Shown: in pieces, positions 23,801-31,643 of the stretch
Layout of the letters: every line of letters starts with the position of its first letter
How positions within the stretch are numbered: position 1 is the stretch's first letter
Assembly (NCBI GenBank): GCA_030407315.1
Contig: JALQPE010002026.1
Coordinates: 1 to 64,000, forward strand
Reading direction: 5' to 3'
DNA from: Asparagopsis taxiformis
Lineage: Eukaryota > Rhodophyta > Florideophyceae > Bonnemaisoniales > Bonnemaisoniaceae
DNA length: 64,000 nucleotides
Made by a program: the position numbers and the translations under genes
Notes under the pieces: generated by a model
The model's database searches: none
The model's input: only the letters and a program-made list of their open reading frames with translations
Told to the model about the DNA's origin: nothing

Positions 23801-24930
23801 TGTCCTTTCAAAGAGTACTCTCTGAATTTTCCTATCCTGGATGTACACACATTACCATGGAAACTTAGTAACTCATCCGAGTCGGAAGCATCCAATTGTG
23901 TGTTATCACGCCACGCAAGGTCGAATATTTGTGGCGTAGTAATGTCTGCTCGTGCATATTCGCTTGGTGGAACGATAAGTACAGGTGCTGATTGGCCTGT
24001 TGTTGCTCGTTCGACCCGGCTTCTTCGTAGAATTGCGGAGGAAGCTACACGGGCTGCACTGCGCTCTACGTTTACAGGAAAATAAACGGTTTCTGAACGC
24101 AACCATGCATTGTAGAATAGCCACGGTCTCACCTTACGCACTATTGTCGAATAATGAGGCAGACCTTGCTGAACATGTTTATTCGTTGAGCCTTTTCTCG
24201 CGAAATCGAACAAAACACGATCTTCCTGCAAGCTAGCGGCAGTACTTTTTGTGGAGCCTGTCAGCTTTGCGACAGTATACAGCGTAGTCCATTGTGTCAT
24301 GTAATTGCGAGCTTTGTCTGGATTGGACGTGTTCATGATAAAGGGAGAAGAGATTAGGAGCTTCGCTTCTGCCTCCTCCTGTAGTAGCAGGTCTTTATCA
24401 TTCGACACGGTATCATGTTCTGAGAATACATCATCGGGTTCGTCAGAACTATCGTGATGGAATTCAGTAGGAACTGTCGCAACAGCAGAAGCAGGTTCAC
24501 TCCTAGAAGGAAGTATCATATCACAATGGTCGGGAATGGTGGATAGGTTTTCAACTGCTGGAGGTGGCAGGGTGTTTCCCTCTTCGCTTTTGGCGTACTC
24601 CATAGAGACAGTGGTATCCATGGGTACCAGAGCAATAGAATGCAAGCTATTGTTCCCAGTTGTAGCCGTATCCAGGACAGGGGAGGAAGGGGGTGTTGCA
24701 TCTGGGAGCCGGTGGTTGATAGCATTTGGACTCTGGGGAATGTTCAAAGTGCTGTCATGGTCTATTTGTGGGGGAGGAAGAGGGTTTTGCATTGGTCTCC
24801 AGCCCATGTGATGGACGGAGAAAGGGTCAGAAACTGTTCTGGTAGTCGAACGCCGAGCCCGATTACGACCAGGGTATACATTGTTGTATCGTAGTCGTAG
24901 GCCAGTCCTAGACTTTCTCGGTCTTGCCAT
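20884..24930 (-). CDS. Large transposase-like protein, TNP2/Plavaka/KDZ type
   Basis: Open for 1378 codons from 25020. The better start is the ATG at 24930 (MARPRKSRTG, ATGG context), giving about 1348 aa. Positions below count from the 25020 frame start. A low-complexity basic/Ser-Pro N-terminus (to about 230) precedes the recognisable core. YVYPFLLYCDDFNEASGKK (about 597-615) resembles the first catalytic Asp block of TNP2-like transposases. LDFIGFVSDCPACSHVLDVM and NADCPCHLC (about 684-714) match the family's Cys cluster. FVGIDHLLHGLAKD (about 820-833) matches the second Asp/His block, and AELSFEATHQQMKRG (about 1060-1074) the terminal Glu helix. The C-terminal 250 residues are Ser-rich. 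No frame breaks are visible. Assignment is by motif order from memory; overall similarity is modest. Hairpins of one family lie on both sides (20530 and 25146). Confidence 0.65.
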   Translation of the reverse strand: MARPRKSRTGLRLRYNNVYPGRNRARRSTTRTVSDPFSVHHMGWRPMQNPLPPPQIDHDSTLNIPQSPNAINHRLPDATPPSSPVLDTATTGNNSLHSIALVPMDTTVSMEYAKSEEGNTLPPPAVENLSTIPDHCDMILPSRSEPASAVATVPTEFHHDSSDEPDDVFSEHDTVSNDKDLLLQEEAEAKLLISSPFIMNTSNPDKARNYMTQWTTLYTVAKLTGSTKSTAASLQEDRVLFDFARKGSTNKHVQQGLPHYSTIVRKVRPWLFYNAWLRSETVYFPVNVERSAARVASSAILRRSRVERATTGQSAPVLIVPPSEYARADITTPQIFDLAWRDNTQLDASDSDELLSFHGNVCTSRIGKFREYSLKGQNYTLRAEEDKDGSPVPAFGGSIVELRVISGRHASPLDPTLSSLFQQESLSSSHESFKALTSSSWINSGAAFHSRLSVSPHSYGSAFILQKESFREYARPGDHLTVLSPSPECNPTQNCGIHFFIGLVVSSPGPPGPSQKLLFLVNSEGHYKVVGGTRAINNVKLLKPGTSPSPFHPTHLRGVLSCGTIYYVYPFLLYCDDFNEASGKKGSAGGCYMLPMGLPLDCCRNSSAVRVIGVTGPGVSTNHILRHISRDIIQGCTSGFRDVDPDGNECLIFLDFIGFVSDCPACSHVLDVMGHNADCPCHLCFFVRGGKYGNNSQFGYDTRLHSSSDTHFRTSERTAAVQSSESSANILKYLGLRTVQNITDTPLHLIERLLHEARSKGLVPTGTPLGNDGLRIPVVPAILDPYRSTFVGIDHLLHGLAKDALDNAFSSLPNDGVRRLADRFMVDALRVLGLANQNKIYNFNAGETHTMGISDRFAVLLVAEHCFRSSLKFQSQTTRSSEGSGSRSLQASEEQRHLSLELVRLLSSISAATYFLPRKNIDGSEAVQRATGNSAHNSLRRLQQLSKEYATLVDDLLKTVPTRQRSTAVSKKRKMQTEGIVTNDNDHIEMENKTAGFRARKILDNKPNLHCLIEAFEHTVPLLGHARQVAELSFEATHQQMKRGLEHSGGADRQLDAMLAALGNYWKGSLHLALKSFSNSTPASVKRQRSKRFLLRVLFGREHCKSMENLPASTLHDLCQEPLLEHLNRSSLPFFSSPYSYYSWTGVPSSLPQQDFSCGQNSDAVMLRGKPCKGARLSSAHPAFAASPSAASRDFSKPQEIASGCVVQACYSASPSSRILQKTCSPSFRAVTTVFDLTIDGNIASPGNVCIDESHQENLSPPHATVLPVIKQKSSPTTFAPNTDSGSWFLPLTSGVRKVGLLHNCSPSLCSVEQGTSNGGITHGGPSFMDGGSFSIFARADGYPPRTA

Positions 24931-25145
24931 GTCTCGATGACAGACAATATGCAGGCTCTGATATGTGTGTGAGGGACCGCGTGTAGGCCTTGCTGTAGTG
25001 AGCATAGAAACGAAACACACAGATGTAAAGCTGTAGAAAGGGAGAACATGAATAAGTCGACCGTTACAGTCTAATAGTTTAACTATGACCTTGCTCAGTT
25101 GAACATACGACTATACTACCCATAAACAGAAATCATTCATGGAAC

Positions 25146-25285
25146 GGGAGATGTTGAAATTTGATAATTTTTTTCGCTACGAAATTACTGCAGTAAAAAG
25201 TGATCTAGGTTGGTGCACTTTGCTAGATCACTTTTTACTGCAGAAATTTCGGAGTGAAAACAATTACCAAATTTCAACATCTCCC
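25146..25285. repeat. Hairpin H2 of the CTGCAGTAAAAAG family
   Basis: A foldback of about 140 bp. The outer arms GGGAGATGTTGAAATTT/AAATTTCAACATCTCCC enclose AATTTTTTTCGC and ATTACTGCAGTAAAAAGTGA, mirrored on the right. The left flank CATGGAACGGG is shared with H3 at 55857. It lies 215 bases upstream of the transposase start and 20 bases left of the copia insertion. Confidence 0.9.
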
Positions 25286-25306
25286 TGAGCTTCCGGGCGC
25301 CGAACT

Positions 25307-25794
25307 TGTTGAAGCACTGGAATTGGCCCTGAGGGGCTCAATTACGTGAGAAAACTTTGACCCTCGATTTCTCTATGAAGGAGTGGTCTGAGCGCTCTGA
25401 AACCTATCTCATCGTGTTCAGCGTGCCCGAATTAGTCGGGTAGCAACTTCTCCGAAGCTTCTACGACCTTTCTTCATGGAGATATTAGCGTCTGAAGTTT
25501 CAATTTGTTTGTCATAGTTTCAATTAGTAATTAGAAATGCCAAGATGGGTTGCCATCATGGCAGAGGGAAAATGTTATGATAAGTGTACACGTGTGGATG
25601 ATATGATAGAGAAGCCCACGTGTACCAGATTGGCAGCGGGTGCTTGCTAGGACAGACTGTCAGTGACAGTCTGTCTGGAGCAGCCTTGAACAGGCTGTCC
25701 TTAGCACCGCCGGCGCACCTCGGCGAGAATACAAATTATGTAGTGAGCTCGCAGATTCAGTAAACGCTCGGTAAGCGACCAATTCGTTTCAACA
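25307..25794 (+). repeat. Copia 5' LTR
   Basis: 488 bp, TG...CA ends. It contains the near-perfect inverted repeat ACAGACTGTCA-GTGACAGTCTGT (about 25653-25677). It has an 11-bp inverted pair ACACGTG-GA/CCCACGTGT around 25590-25622. Confidence 0.95.
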
Positions 25795-25814
25795 GGTTAT
25801 GGGCCCAGCGCGCT
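25795..25814 (+). promoter_or_regulatory. Primer binding site for an internal fragment of initiator tRNA-Met
   Basis: GGTTATGGGCCCAGCGCGCT lies directly after the 5' LTR. Its first 15 bases are complementary to the anticodon-arm segment GCTGGGCCCATAACC of eukaryotic initiator tRNA-Met. Drosophila copia is known to use a tRNA-iMet half cut in the anticodon arm in this way. Confidence 0.85.
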
Positions 25815-25999
25815 CGCTCGGGTCGTTTCTTATTCTCTAGCGCTTTGGTAAGTGCGTCGTTTGCGTCGGCGTTCTCTTACATATTTCGTCTCGTTTCTCG
25901 CCTCGTTCTCTCTTCTCTTCGTCTACTCGCTTTTCTTCCGTTCTGCGCCTTCCCGCGCTTCCGCGGTCTTCCTGGGCGTCTCCTCCACGCTCCCCCGAC

Positions 26000-26085
26000 G
26001 ATCGCCGCGCACCTCTGTCGCCGCCGCGCACCTCTGTCGCCGCCGCGCACCTCTGTCGCCGCGCCGCACCTCTGTCGCCGCTCCG
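26000..26085 (+). repeat. 21-bp minisatellite in the copia leader
   Basis: About four units of CGCACCTCTGTCGCCGC-type sequence. They keep upstream frames open by period and are not evidence of a gene. Confidence 0.75.
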
Positions 26086-26235
26086 CGCCGACACTGTGTC
26101 ATCCTGTCACTGACACTGACATCCTGGCATCCACACTGTGTCACACTGACACTCTGTCATCTTGCCATCCGTTTCCGGGTCATCGTCATCAGGTGACATC
26201 ATTCTTTTATCTGGGGTTCGCGTAAGAAAAAAGTT

Positions 26236-26315
26236 TGGCCAGCGGCGTTGCTGGGGTTTGAACCAAGGATCTATACATCGCCGTGGACCGTCCAACCGAC
26301 TCGGCTACCGGGCCA
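26236..26315 (-). other. tRNA-like sequence with A-box and B-box
   Basis: On the minus strand, TAGCCGAGTCGGTTGG resembles an A box plus D-loop and GGTTCAAACCCC a B box/T-loop, about 28 bases apart. The outermost bases TGGCC/GGCCA pair like an acceptor end. The anticodon arm does not fold, and extra bases separate the T-arm from the 3' end, so it is not a normal tRNA. It may be a tRNA-derived (SINE-like) remnant within the copia leader, antisense to it. Confidence 0.35.
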
Positions 26316-26495
26316 TTCAAGGCCCAATTACTGGAATCGACCTTTGCTTTTATATTGGCTAGTCTATACCTTTCTCAACTCGGTCCTGCTCTTGTAAGAC
26401 AGTGACCTTGTCCTGATCGGTATAGCGTTATAGCCTTTACATATCACCGAATAAACTCATCAAACGTTTGGTTTTATTGTCAACTGTTTCCACAA

Positions 26496-26592
26496 GTAAG
26501 TTTATACCTTTCACCTTTCGGTCTATTTCAAGGTTTAGACCTTAGTATTGATCGGTATAACTTCTAACTCTCTTGTTCTCTTCTCTCTGCAG
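26496..26592 (+). other. Spliceosomal intron that builds a start codon
   Basis: Donor A|GTAAGT at 26496, branch-like CTAAC near 26564, pyrimidine tract and acceptor CTCTGCAG|TG at 26592 (97 bp). Removing it joins A to TG, creating ATG in frame with the zinc-finger ORF. Another GTAAGT donor-like site lies at 25848, just after the primer site; joining from there would give GTG instead. Confidence 0.75.
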
Positions 26593-27011
26593 TGTCTAGC
26601 AGTGACGAAGACCGCGTGGAACCGCGCACCGACGAGCAGCCTCCCAGGCTTCGTCGAGAGGGGGAGTCTCTTCAAGACCGGGTCTTCCGCAAAGCCTACA
26701 GCATCGCCGAAAGGAGGGATAACAAGAAGAAGTACGCCGCTCACAAGAAGGCAAACCGCTCGAGGTGCCATCACTGCAACGTCTTTCTCAACTCCGCCGA
26801 GTCTAGAGTCGCACACTTCAGCGGCTCTAGACATAAGAAGACTATCGAACGCCTCAAGGAAGGTGGTCTCAAGGTCTGCAAGCCCTGCGGTGTCATCGTT
26901 CGCACCCAGAGCGAGTTCGACAACCACCTCCGCGGTAGTCGCCACCGTGGCATCGAGAAGACTCTCAAAGCCGCTAAAGCCTCTAAGGCTTCTTCCTCCT
27001 CCGATAAGTAG
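26593..27011 (+). CDS. U1-type double C2H2 zinc-finger protein encoded in the copia leader
   Basis: 139 aa, beginning MSSSDEDRVEP once the intron at 26496-26592 is removed. The A of the start codon is base 26495. The frame holds no other Met, so splicing appears obligatory. Two fingers are present: CHHCNVFLNSAESRVAHFSG-SRH and CKPCGVIVRTQSEFDNHLRG-SRH. Both have CX2CX12HX5H spacing, typical of the U1/matrin/JAZ type that binds dsRNA or structured RNA. A basic helix (RRDNKKKYAAHKK) precedes finger 1, and a Lys/Ala/Ser tail follows finger 2. It lies between the 5' LTR and gag, where standard copia elements have no gene. It may have been captured from a host gene. Possible roles are RNA packaging, genomic RNA protection or silencing suppression; function is inferred only from the fold. 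Confidence 0.75.
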
Positions 27012-27195
27012 TACTCCTCTTCTCTAGACACAATAGAAATCTAGCTGATTTCTCTTTGATAAACCTTGTTTTCTTGTTCTCCACTCATCTTGCTCTTAGC
27101 TAAAAGTCTTTATCCTATAGATCCCAGCTTGGTCCTAGACGACTATCGGTTGTCCACTTGGGAAGGGTCGAACAGATAAGACATAATACAGAGCC

Positions 27196-29862
27196 ATGGA
27201 GAGCAATTCATCCGGCATTCGCATTGAAAAGCTGGACTACTCCAACTTCCACTCATGGAAGCAAAAGATGGAGCTCATCCTCGGACACCGCGAGGTGGAC
27301 GAAATGATCGATCCTGACCTACGTCCTCCACGCCCGGCAGAACAGGAAGCACTGTCCAAGTGGCTTCGCAAAGACAAAACTGCTCGGATGACCATCGGGA
27401 TCACGTTGTCTGATGAGATGCTCAAGAACGTCTCACACACCACTACTGCTCTGGAAATGTGGCAGGAGATCTGTAACGTGCACCAAAGGCACACTCTCCT
27501 AAACAAACTAGCTGCAAGGCGTGATTTCTATACTGCCACTATGAAGCCCGGTGAACAGATGCTCGTCTACATTAATCGTGTTCGACAGATGGCCTCGGTC
27601 CTCAGCTCTATGGGCGTGATCATCGACGACAAGGAAATGGCTATGGCTGTCCTCAATGGCCTTCCTTCTTCCTTCCAGACACTCATTACTGCTCTTGATG
27701 CTATAGGTGATGAGGATCCTACATTCACCTTCGACAAAGTCCGAAGTCTCCTTCTTCAGGAGGAACGTAGAGCTTCTATTTTGAAACCTGGAAGCTCTTC
27801 TTCTGACTCAGCTGCATTATTATCCAGGTCTGGGAAACAGCCCGGCAGTAACCGAAAGAAATGCACTCATTGCGGTCGTACCAACCACACTGAACCGTAT
27901 TGTTGGCAAAAGTATGGCCGTCCATCCCGCTCTCGGCCTGCACGGTCTAAACCTTCTGCCATGGTTACTCTCACCGATTCAGAAGGCAATCCTCCATCAA
28001 ACTCTGTTTCCGCGTCTACTTTCCATAATGATGAAGAGAAAGAGTATGTTTGCCTCATGTCAACTACTCCTGGATCTCTTCATACATCAACTTGGTACAT
28101 AGACTCTGCTGCCACCTCTCACATGACCTTCGATCGCTCCATGTTTGTTTCCTATAAGGAAATAACACCGTTCTCCGTAACTCTGGGAGATAAGTCTACC
28201 TCAATGGCAGTCGGCCGTGGTGATGTTCGTTTAATGATCTCTCTATATGGGGAAATAAAACAGTGCATACTTCGTGACGTCCTCCACGTTCCCTCTTTTG
28301 TATTTTCTCTCATCTCCGTCAGCACCCTCACTACTCGAGGCATATCGGTGCAGTTCAATAACAATACAGTCATCCTGACTCAGAACAACAAACCGATAGC
28401 CACTGGACGGAGAAGCAAGGGACTCTATGCCATTGATCTCTTCTCGTCAGAGGCCCCAAAAGATCATGTGCAGCAAACAGCCTGTGTGGCCTCGCTACAG
28501 CTCTGGCACGAGCGGCTCGGGCATGTCAACAAATCCGGTATCTCACGCATGGAACAGCTATCTGCCGTGAAGGGCCTCCGAATCAAATCTCAGAAATCAG
28601 ATGCAGGTGCCCCATGTGAAGGATGCATAACCGGCAAAATGCCCCGAGCAGCTATTCCAAAGCTCTCTGAAACGAGAGCATCTGAGCTACTCCAGTTGGT
28701 TCACACAGATCTGGCAGGGCCGATGGAAGTACTCTCGAAAGGGGGAGCTCGATACTTTGTGACATTCATCGATGACAAGTCCCGATGGCTAACGGTATAC
28801 CCGCTCCACCGTAAGTCCGATTGCTTCGACTCCTTCCAGAGATTCCTGCGCATTGCTGAAACGCAAACTGGTTGTAAACTCCGCCAACTACGCTCGGATG
28901 GAGGGGGAGAGTTCTTCTCAAACGACTTTACCTCCTTCCTCGACAGCCAAGGAATCAAACGTCAGACCACCTGCGCATACACTCCGCAACAGAATGGTGT
29001 GGCAGAGAGAATGAACAGAACCCTCAAAGATCAAATTCGTGCCATGCTCCATCACAGCAACACCCCATTCGAGTTCTGGGCAGAAGCACTCTCCTGTGCT
29101 GCCTACATTCGTAACCGTGTCACCAGCCGCTCCCTGCCAACAGGAAATACTCCGTATGAGATCTGGTATGGTAGGAAACCGAGTATTGCTCATATGCGAA
29201 CGTTCGGAAGTAGATGCTGGTACAAAACGCCTGATAAACTTCTTCAGACCCTTGATTTGCGGGCAAAGGAAGCAATTATGCTTGGATACGCAAGCTCCCA
29301 GAAAGCCTACAAACTATGGGACACAGCAAATGAAAAGGTCGTTGTGTCGCGAGACGTAGTGTTCGACGAGCTGCAGAAGAAGCGTTTACCATCTTCTGAT
29401 ACAGACTACAACAGCGTTGATGCTGCTCCTGAGTCCAATACTGAGCCATGGGATGGAGACAGCAAGTCTGGTCTCTCTACCAAACAGGATACTCCTCCTT
29501 CATCCCATTCGGACTCTGACTCTGACACCAACGCTCCACAACCTCAATCTCCTCCACCAACTCCCTCAGCATCTACTGATGAGTCTCTCCTTAACGCTCC
29601 GCGTAAATCTTCTCGATCTCGTAAACCTCCGGGTGAGTGGTGGAAAACAACTGCCCTTGTCTCCACTACTGCTGATACCACTCCGGAACATCTTCTTACC
29701 TTCACTGAGGTGACCAAGGGGGAGGAAAAAGATCTCTGGATTGAGGCCATTCAGTCCGAGATGGATTCCCTCGAAGCAAATAGCACCTGGATTCTGGTCC
29801 CCGCAGTGAAGCTCTCAACCTCCTCACTTCGAAGTGGGTCTTCAAACGCAAAGATGTTGTGA
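27196..29862 (+). CDS. Copia gag-protease-integrase polyprotein part
   Basis: 888 codons from ATG in a GCCATGG context. Domains in order: gag (DYSNFHSWKQKMELILG; UBN2-like), CCHC zinc knuckle CTHCGRTNHTEPYC (27861-27902), aspartic protease WYIDSAATSHMT (28095-28130), integrase zinc-binding region LWHERLGHVN...CEGCITGK, and integrase core (HTDLAGPMEV...FIDDKSRW...RSDGGGEFFS...YTPQQNGVAERMNR). These are followed by a Ser/Pro-rich spacer and the start of the RT region (ESTWILVP-type). The frame ends at 29862, while RT continues in the -1 frame from about 29820. The shift lies in or near a run of four C (about 29801-29804) and looks like a one-base loss, not a programmed signal. Confidence 0.9.
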   Translation: MESNSSGIRIEKLDYSNFHSWKQKMELILGHREVDEMIDPDLRPPRPAEQEALSKWLRKDKTARMTIGITLSDEMLKNVSHTTTALEMWQEICNVHQRHTLLNKLAARRDFYTATMKPGEQMLVYINRVRQMASVLSSMGVIIDDKEMAMAVLNGLPSSFQTLITALDAIGDEDPTFTFDKVRSLLLQEERRASILKPGSSSSDSAALLSRSGKQPGSNRKKCTHCGRTNHTEPYCWQKYGRPSRSRPARSKPSAMVTLTDSEGNPPSNSVSASTFHNDEEKEYVCLMSTTPGSLHTSTWYIDSAATSHMTFDRSMFVSYKEITPFSVTLGDKSTSMAVGRGDVRLMISLYGEIKQCILRDVLHVPSFVFSLISVSTLTTRGISVQFNNNTVILTQNNKPIATGRRSKGLYAIDLFSSEAPKDHVQQTACVASLQLWHERLGHVNKSGISRMEQLSAVKGLRIKSQKSDAGAPCEGCITGKMPRAAIPKLSETRASELLQLVHTDLAGPMEVLSKGGARYFVTFIDDKSRWLTVYPLHRKSDCFDSFQRFLRIAETQTGCKLRQLRSDGGGEFFSNDFTSFLDSQGIKRQTTCAYTPQQNGVAERMNRTLKDQIRAMLHHSNTPFEFWAEALSCAAYIRNRVTSRSLPTGNTPYEIWYGRKPSIAHMRTFGSRCWYKTPDKLLQTLDLRAKEAIMLGYASSQKAYKLWDTANEKVVVSRDVVFDELQKKRLPSSDTDYNSVDAAPESNTEPWDGDSKSGLSTKQDTPPSSHSDSDSDTNAPQPQSPPPTPSASTDESLLNAPRKSSRSRKPPGEWWKTTALVSTTADTTPEHLLTFTEVTKGEEKDLWIEAIQSEMDSLEANSTWILVPAVKLSTSSLRSGSSNAKML

Positions 29863-30884
29863 GTGAAACTGGTGAGCACTCGATCAAACACAAAGCTCGA
29901 CTCGTAACTCGAGGATTCCAGCAGAAGTACGGCATCGACTACTCCGAGACTTATGCCCCCGTTGTCCAGTTCTGTACCCTTCGCATGTTCTTTGCGCTCA
30001 CTGTCCACCACGATTTGCACTGCGACCAAATGGACGTCAAAACAGCCTTTCTCTACGGAGATCTCGAGCAGGACATCTTCATGGAGCAGCCGGAGGGATT
30101 CATCGACTCGAAGCATCCAGACCATGTCTGCAAACTGCAAAAGGCTCTATACGGACTCAAACAAGCTCCGAGGCAGTGGCATGCTAAGATCGATGACTTT
30201 CTCATTTCACAGCTCGACTTCCAGAGCTCTCCGTACGATCCATGTTTCTATGTCAGGTATCGTGACGACTCTATGATCATCATTGCACTATACGTCGACG
30301 ATATTCTTCTTGCTTCAAGCAGTAGAGATATGTTGGATGAGCTGAAAGCAGAGTTCAGCAAGCGTTTCGAGATGAAGGATTGTGGTAGAGCTCGGGTATG
30401 TCTTGGACTAGAGATTGCGCGCAACACCTCGAAAGGACTGCTACACTTGAACCAGTCTCGCTACGCTGAGAAGGTATTGGAACGGTTTGGAATGGAAAAT
30501 GCAAGTCCGGTTGTTACGCCAATGCAAGCTCAGATCTCCGTCGCGGATACAGAAACTGAGCCCATCGACTCTACGCTCTATCGCAGAGCAATTGGCAGCC
30601 TGATGTACCTAGCGGTGGGAACTCGCCCTGACATCGCATTTGCCGTTGGGAGACTTGCACAGTTCGTTGAGGCCCCGACAAAAGCTCTCTGGGTAGCCGT
30701 TAAACGTGTCCTACGCTACATCGCTGGTACACGGGACTTTGGCGTGATGTATAAAGCTACAGCAACACTTGCACCAGTCGGGTACAGCGACTCGGACTGG
30801 GGCGGTTGTACTATCAACCGGAAGTCGACCAGTGGCTATGTCTTCAAGATGGCTGGAGGAGCGGTGAGCTGGAAGTCTCGTAAG
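29820..30884 (+). pseudogene. Copia reverse transcriptase and RNase H N-part (frameshifted, interrupted)
   Basis: The frame reads SKWVFKRKDVVSETGEHS..., then KARLVTRGFQQKYGIDYSET, QMDVKTAFLYGDLEQDIFMEQ, YGLKQAPRQWH and the RT catalytic LYVDDILLAS. The connection and RNase H start follow (IGSLMYLAVGTRPDIAFAVG, SDSDWGGC, STSGYVF). At WKSRK the gene is cut by the gypsy insertion (30885). Coding resumes at 54247. It is out of frame with the upstream gag-integrase ORF by one base. Confidence 0.9.
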
Positions 30885-31544
30885 TGTAGTATACGTGGCA
30901 ATTCCGAAATTGCAAATATTTACGTTTTTCCGCGGAATTCGAATCTCGGCGGACACGACCGGCGACAGCAATGCACGAACATTGCTGGCGCATGCGCGCG
31001 CGCAACCGGCACACGTGTGCAACGAACGTACTGGCAACGGCCAACGGACCAACGGGTCCCTACGTGTGACCCACAAGGTCCTTTCCCATTCGGGGACGTT
31101 ACGAACAGTGTTTACACTGTAAAGCGATGCCATCGTGGCCATATAGGTATTGGCATCGTGCCGGGAGGGAAAGGGGACAAGACAACGATCGAGCAACGGC
31201 TCTAGTCTACGACTGACTTCTACGTTTACGTTTACGTTTTGCCTAACGAGGCTTCGTCTCCGTCGAGCTGCGTACTCCCTACCCATCGCCGCACGTAAGG
31301 CTGATTGCGTGTAGTGCCTCCGGGCTTGGTCGAGAGCGCCTCCGGTGACGTACCACCTCGTGTGCTAACGTAATCCTCGCGTGGATTGTTGCGTCGTGAC
31401 GCTCGTGTCTACTCGCTAACCACTCTACCTTCCTACCTAACAATACAGTCAAAACACCAGCGGGTGGACTGCTCGTTTCGTTTCGTTAAGGACAGCGTGT
31501 CCGTGGCTCGTACCAGCTACTTCTAGAACTAACGTGGTTCCACA
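30885..31544 (+). repeat. Gypsy 5' LTR
   Basis: 660 bp, TG...CA ends. The sequence after it (CTGGTCTCTCGACCTAG) is where a primer site should lie; TGG fits the CCA end of a tRNA, but I cannot name the tRNA. Confidence 0.93.
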
Positions 31545-31643
31545 CTGGTCTCTCGACCTAGAAGTTGCTACGAGCATAACGACAACCAACGAGGTTGAGC
31601 TCTTTTACGTTAACGAAAAGCTACGTGCTACAGACGACGGTCT

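Noticed and set aside
25845..26225. Leader ORF of 126 codons in the copia element
   Set aside because: Driven by the 21-bp minisatellite and by CT-rich DNA; no domain.
26236..26315. A functional tRNA gene
   Set aside because: The anticodon arm cannot be folded and extra bases lie between T-arm and acceptor; kept only as a tRNA-like remnant.
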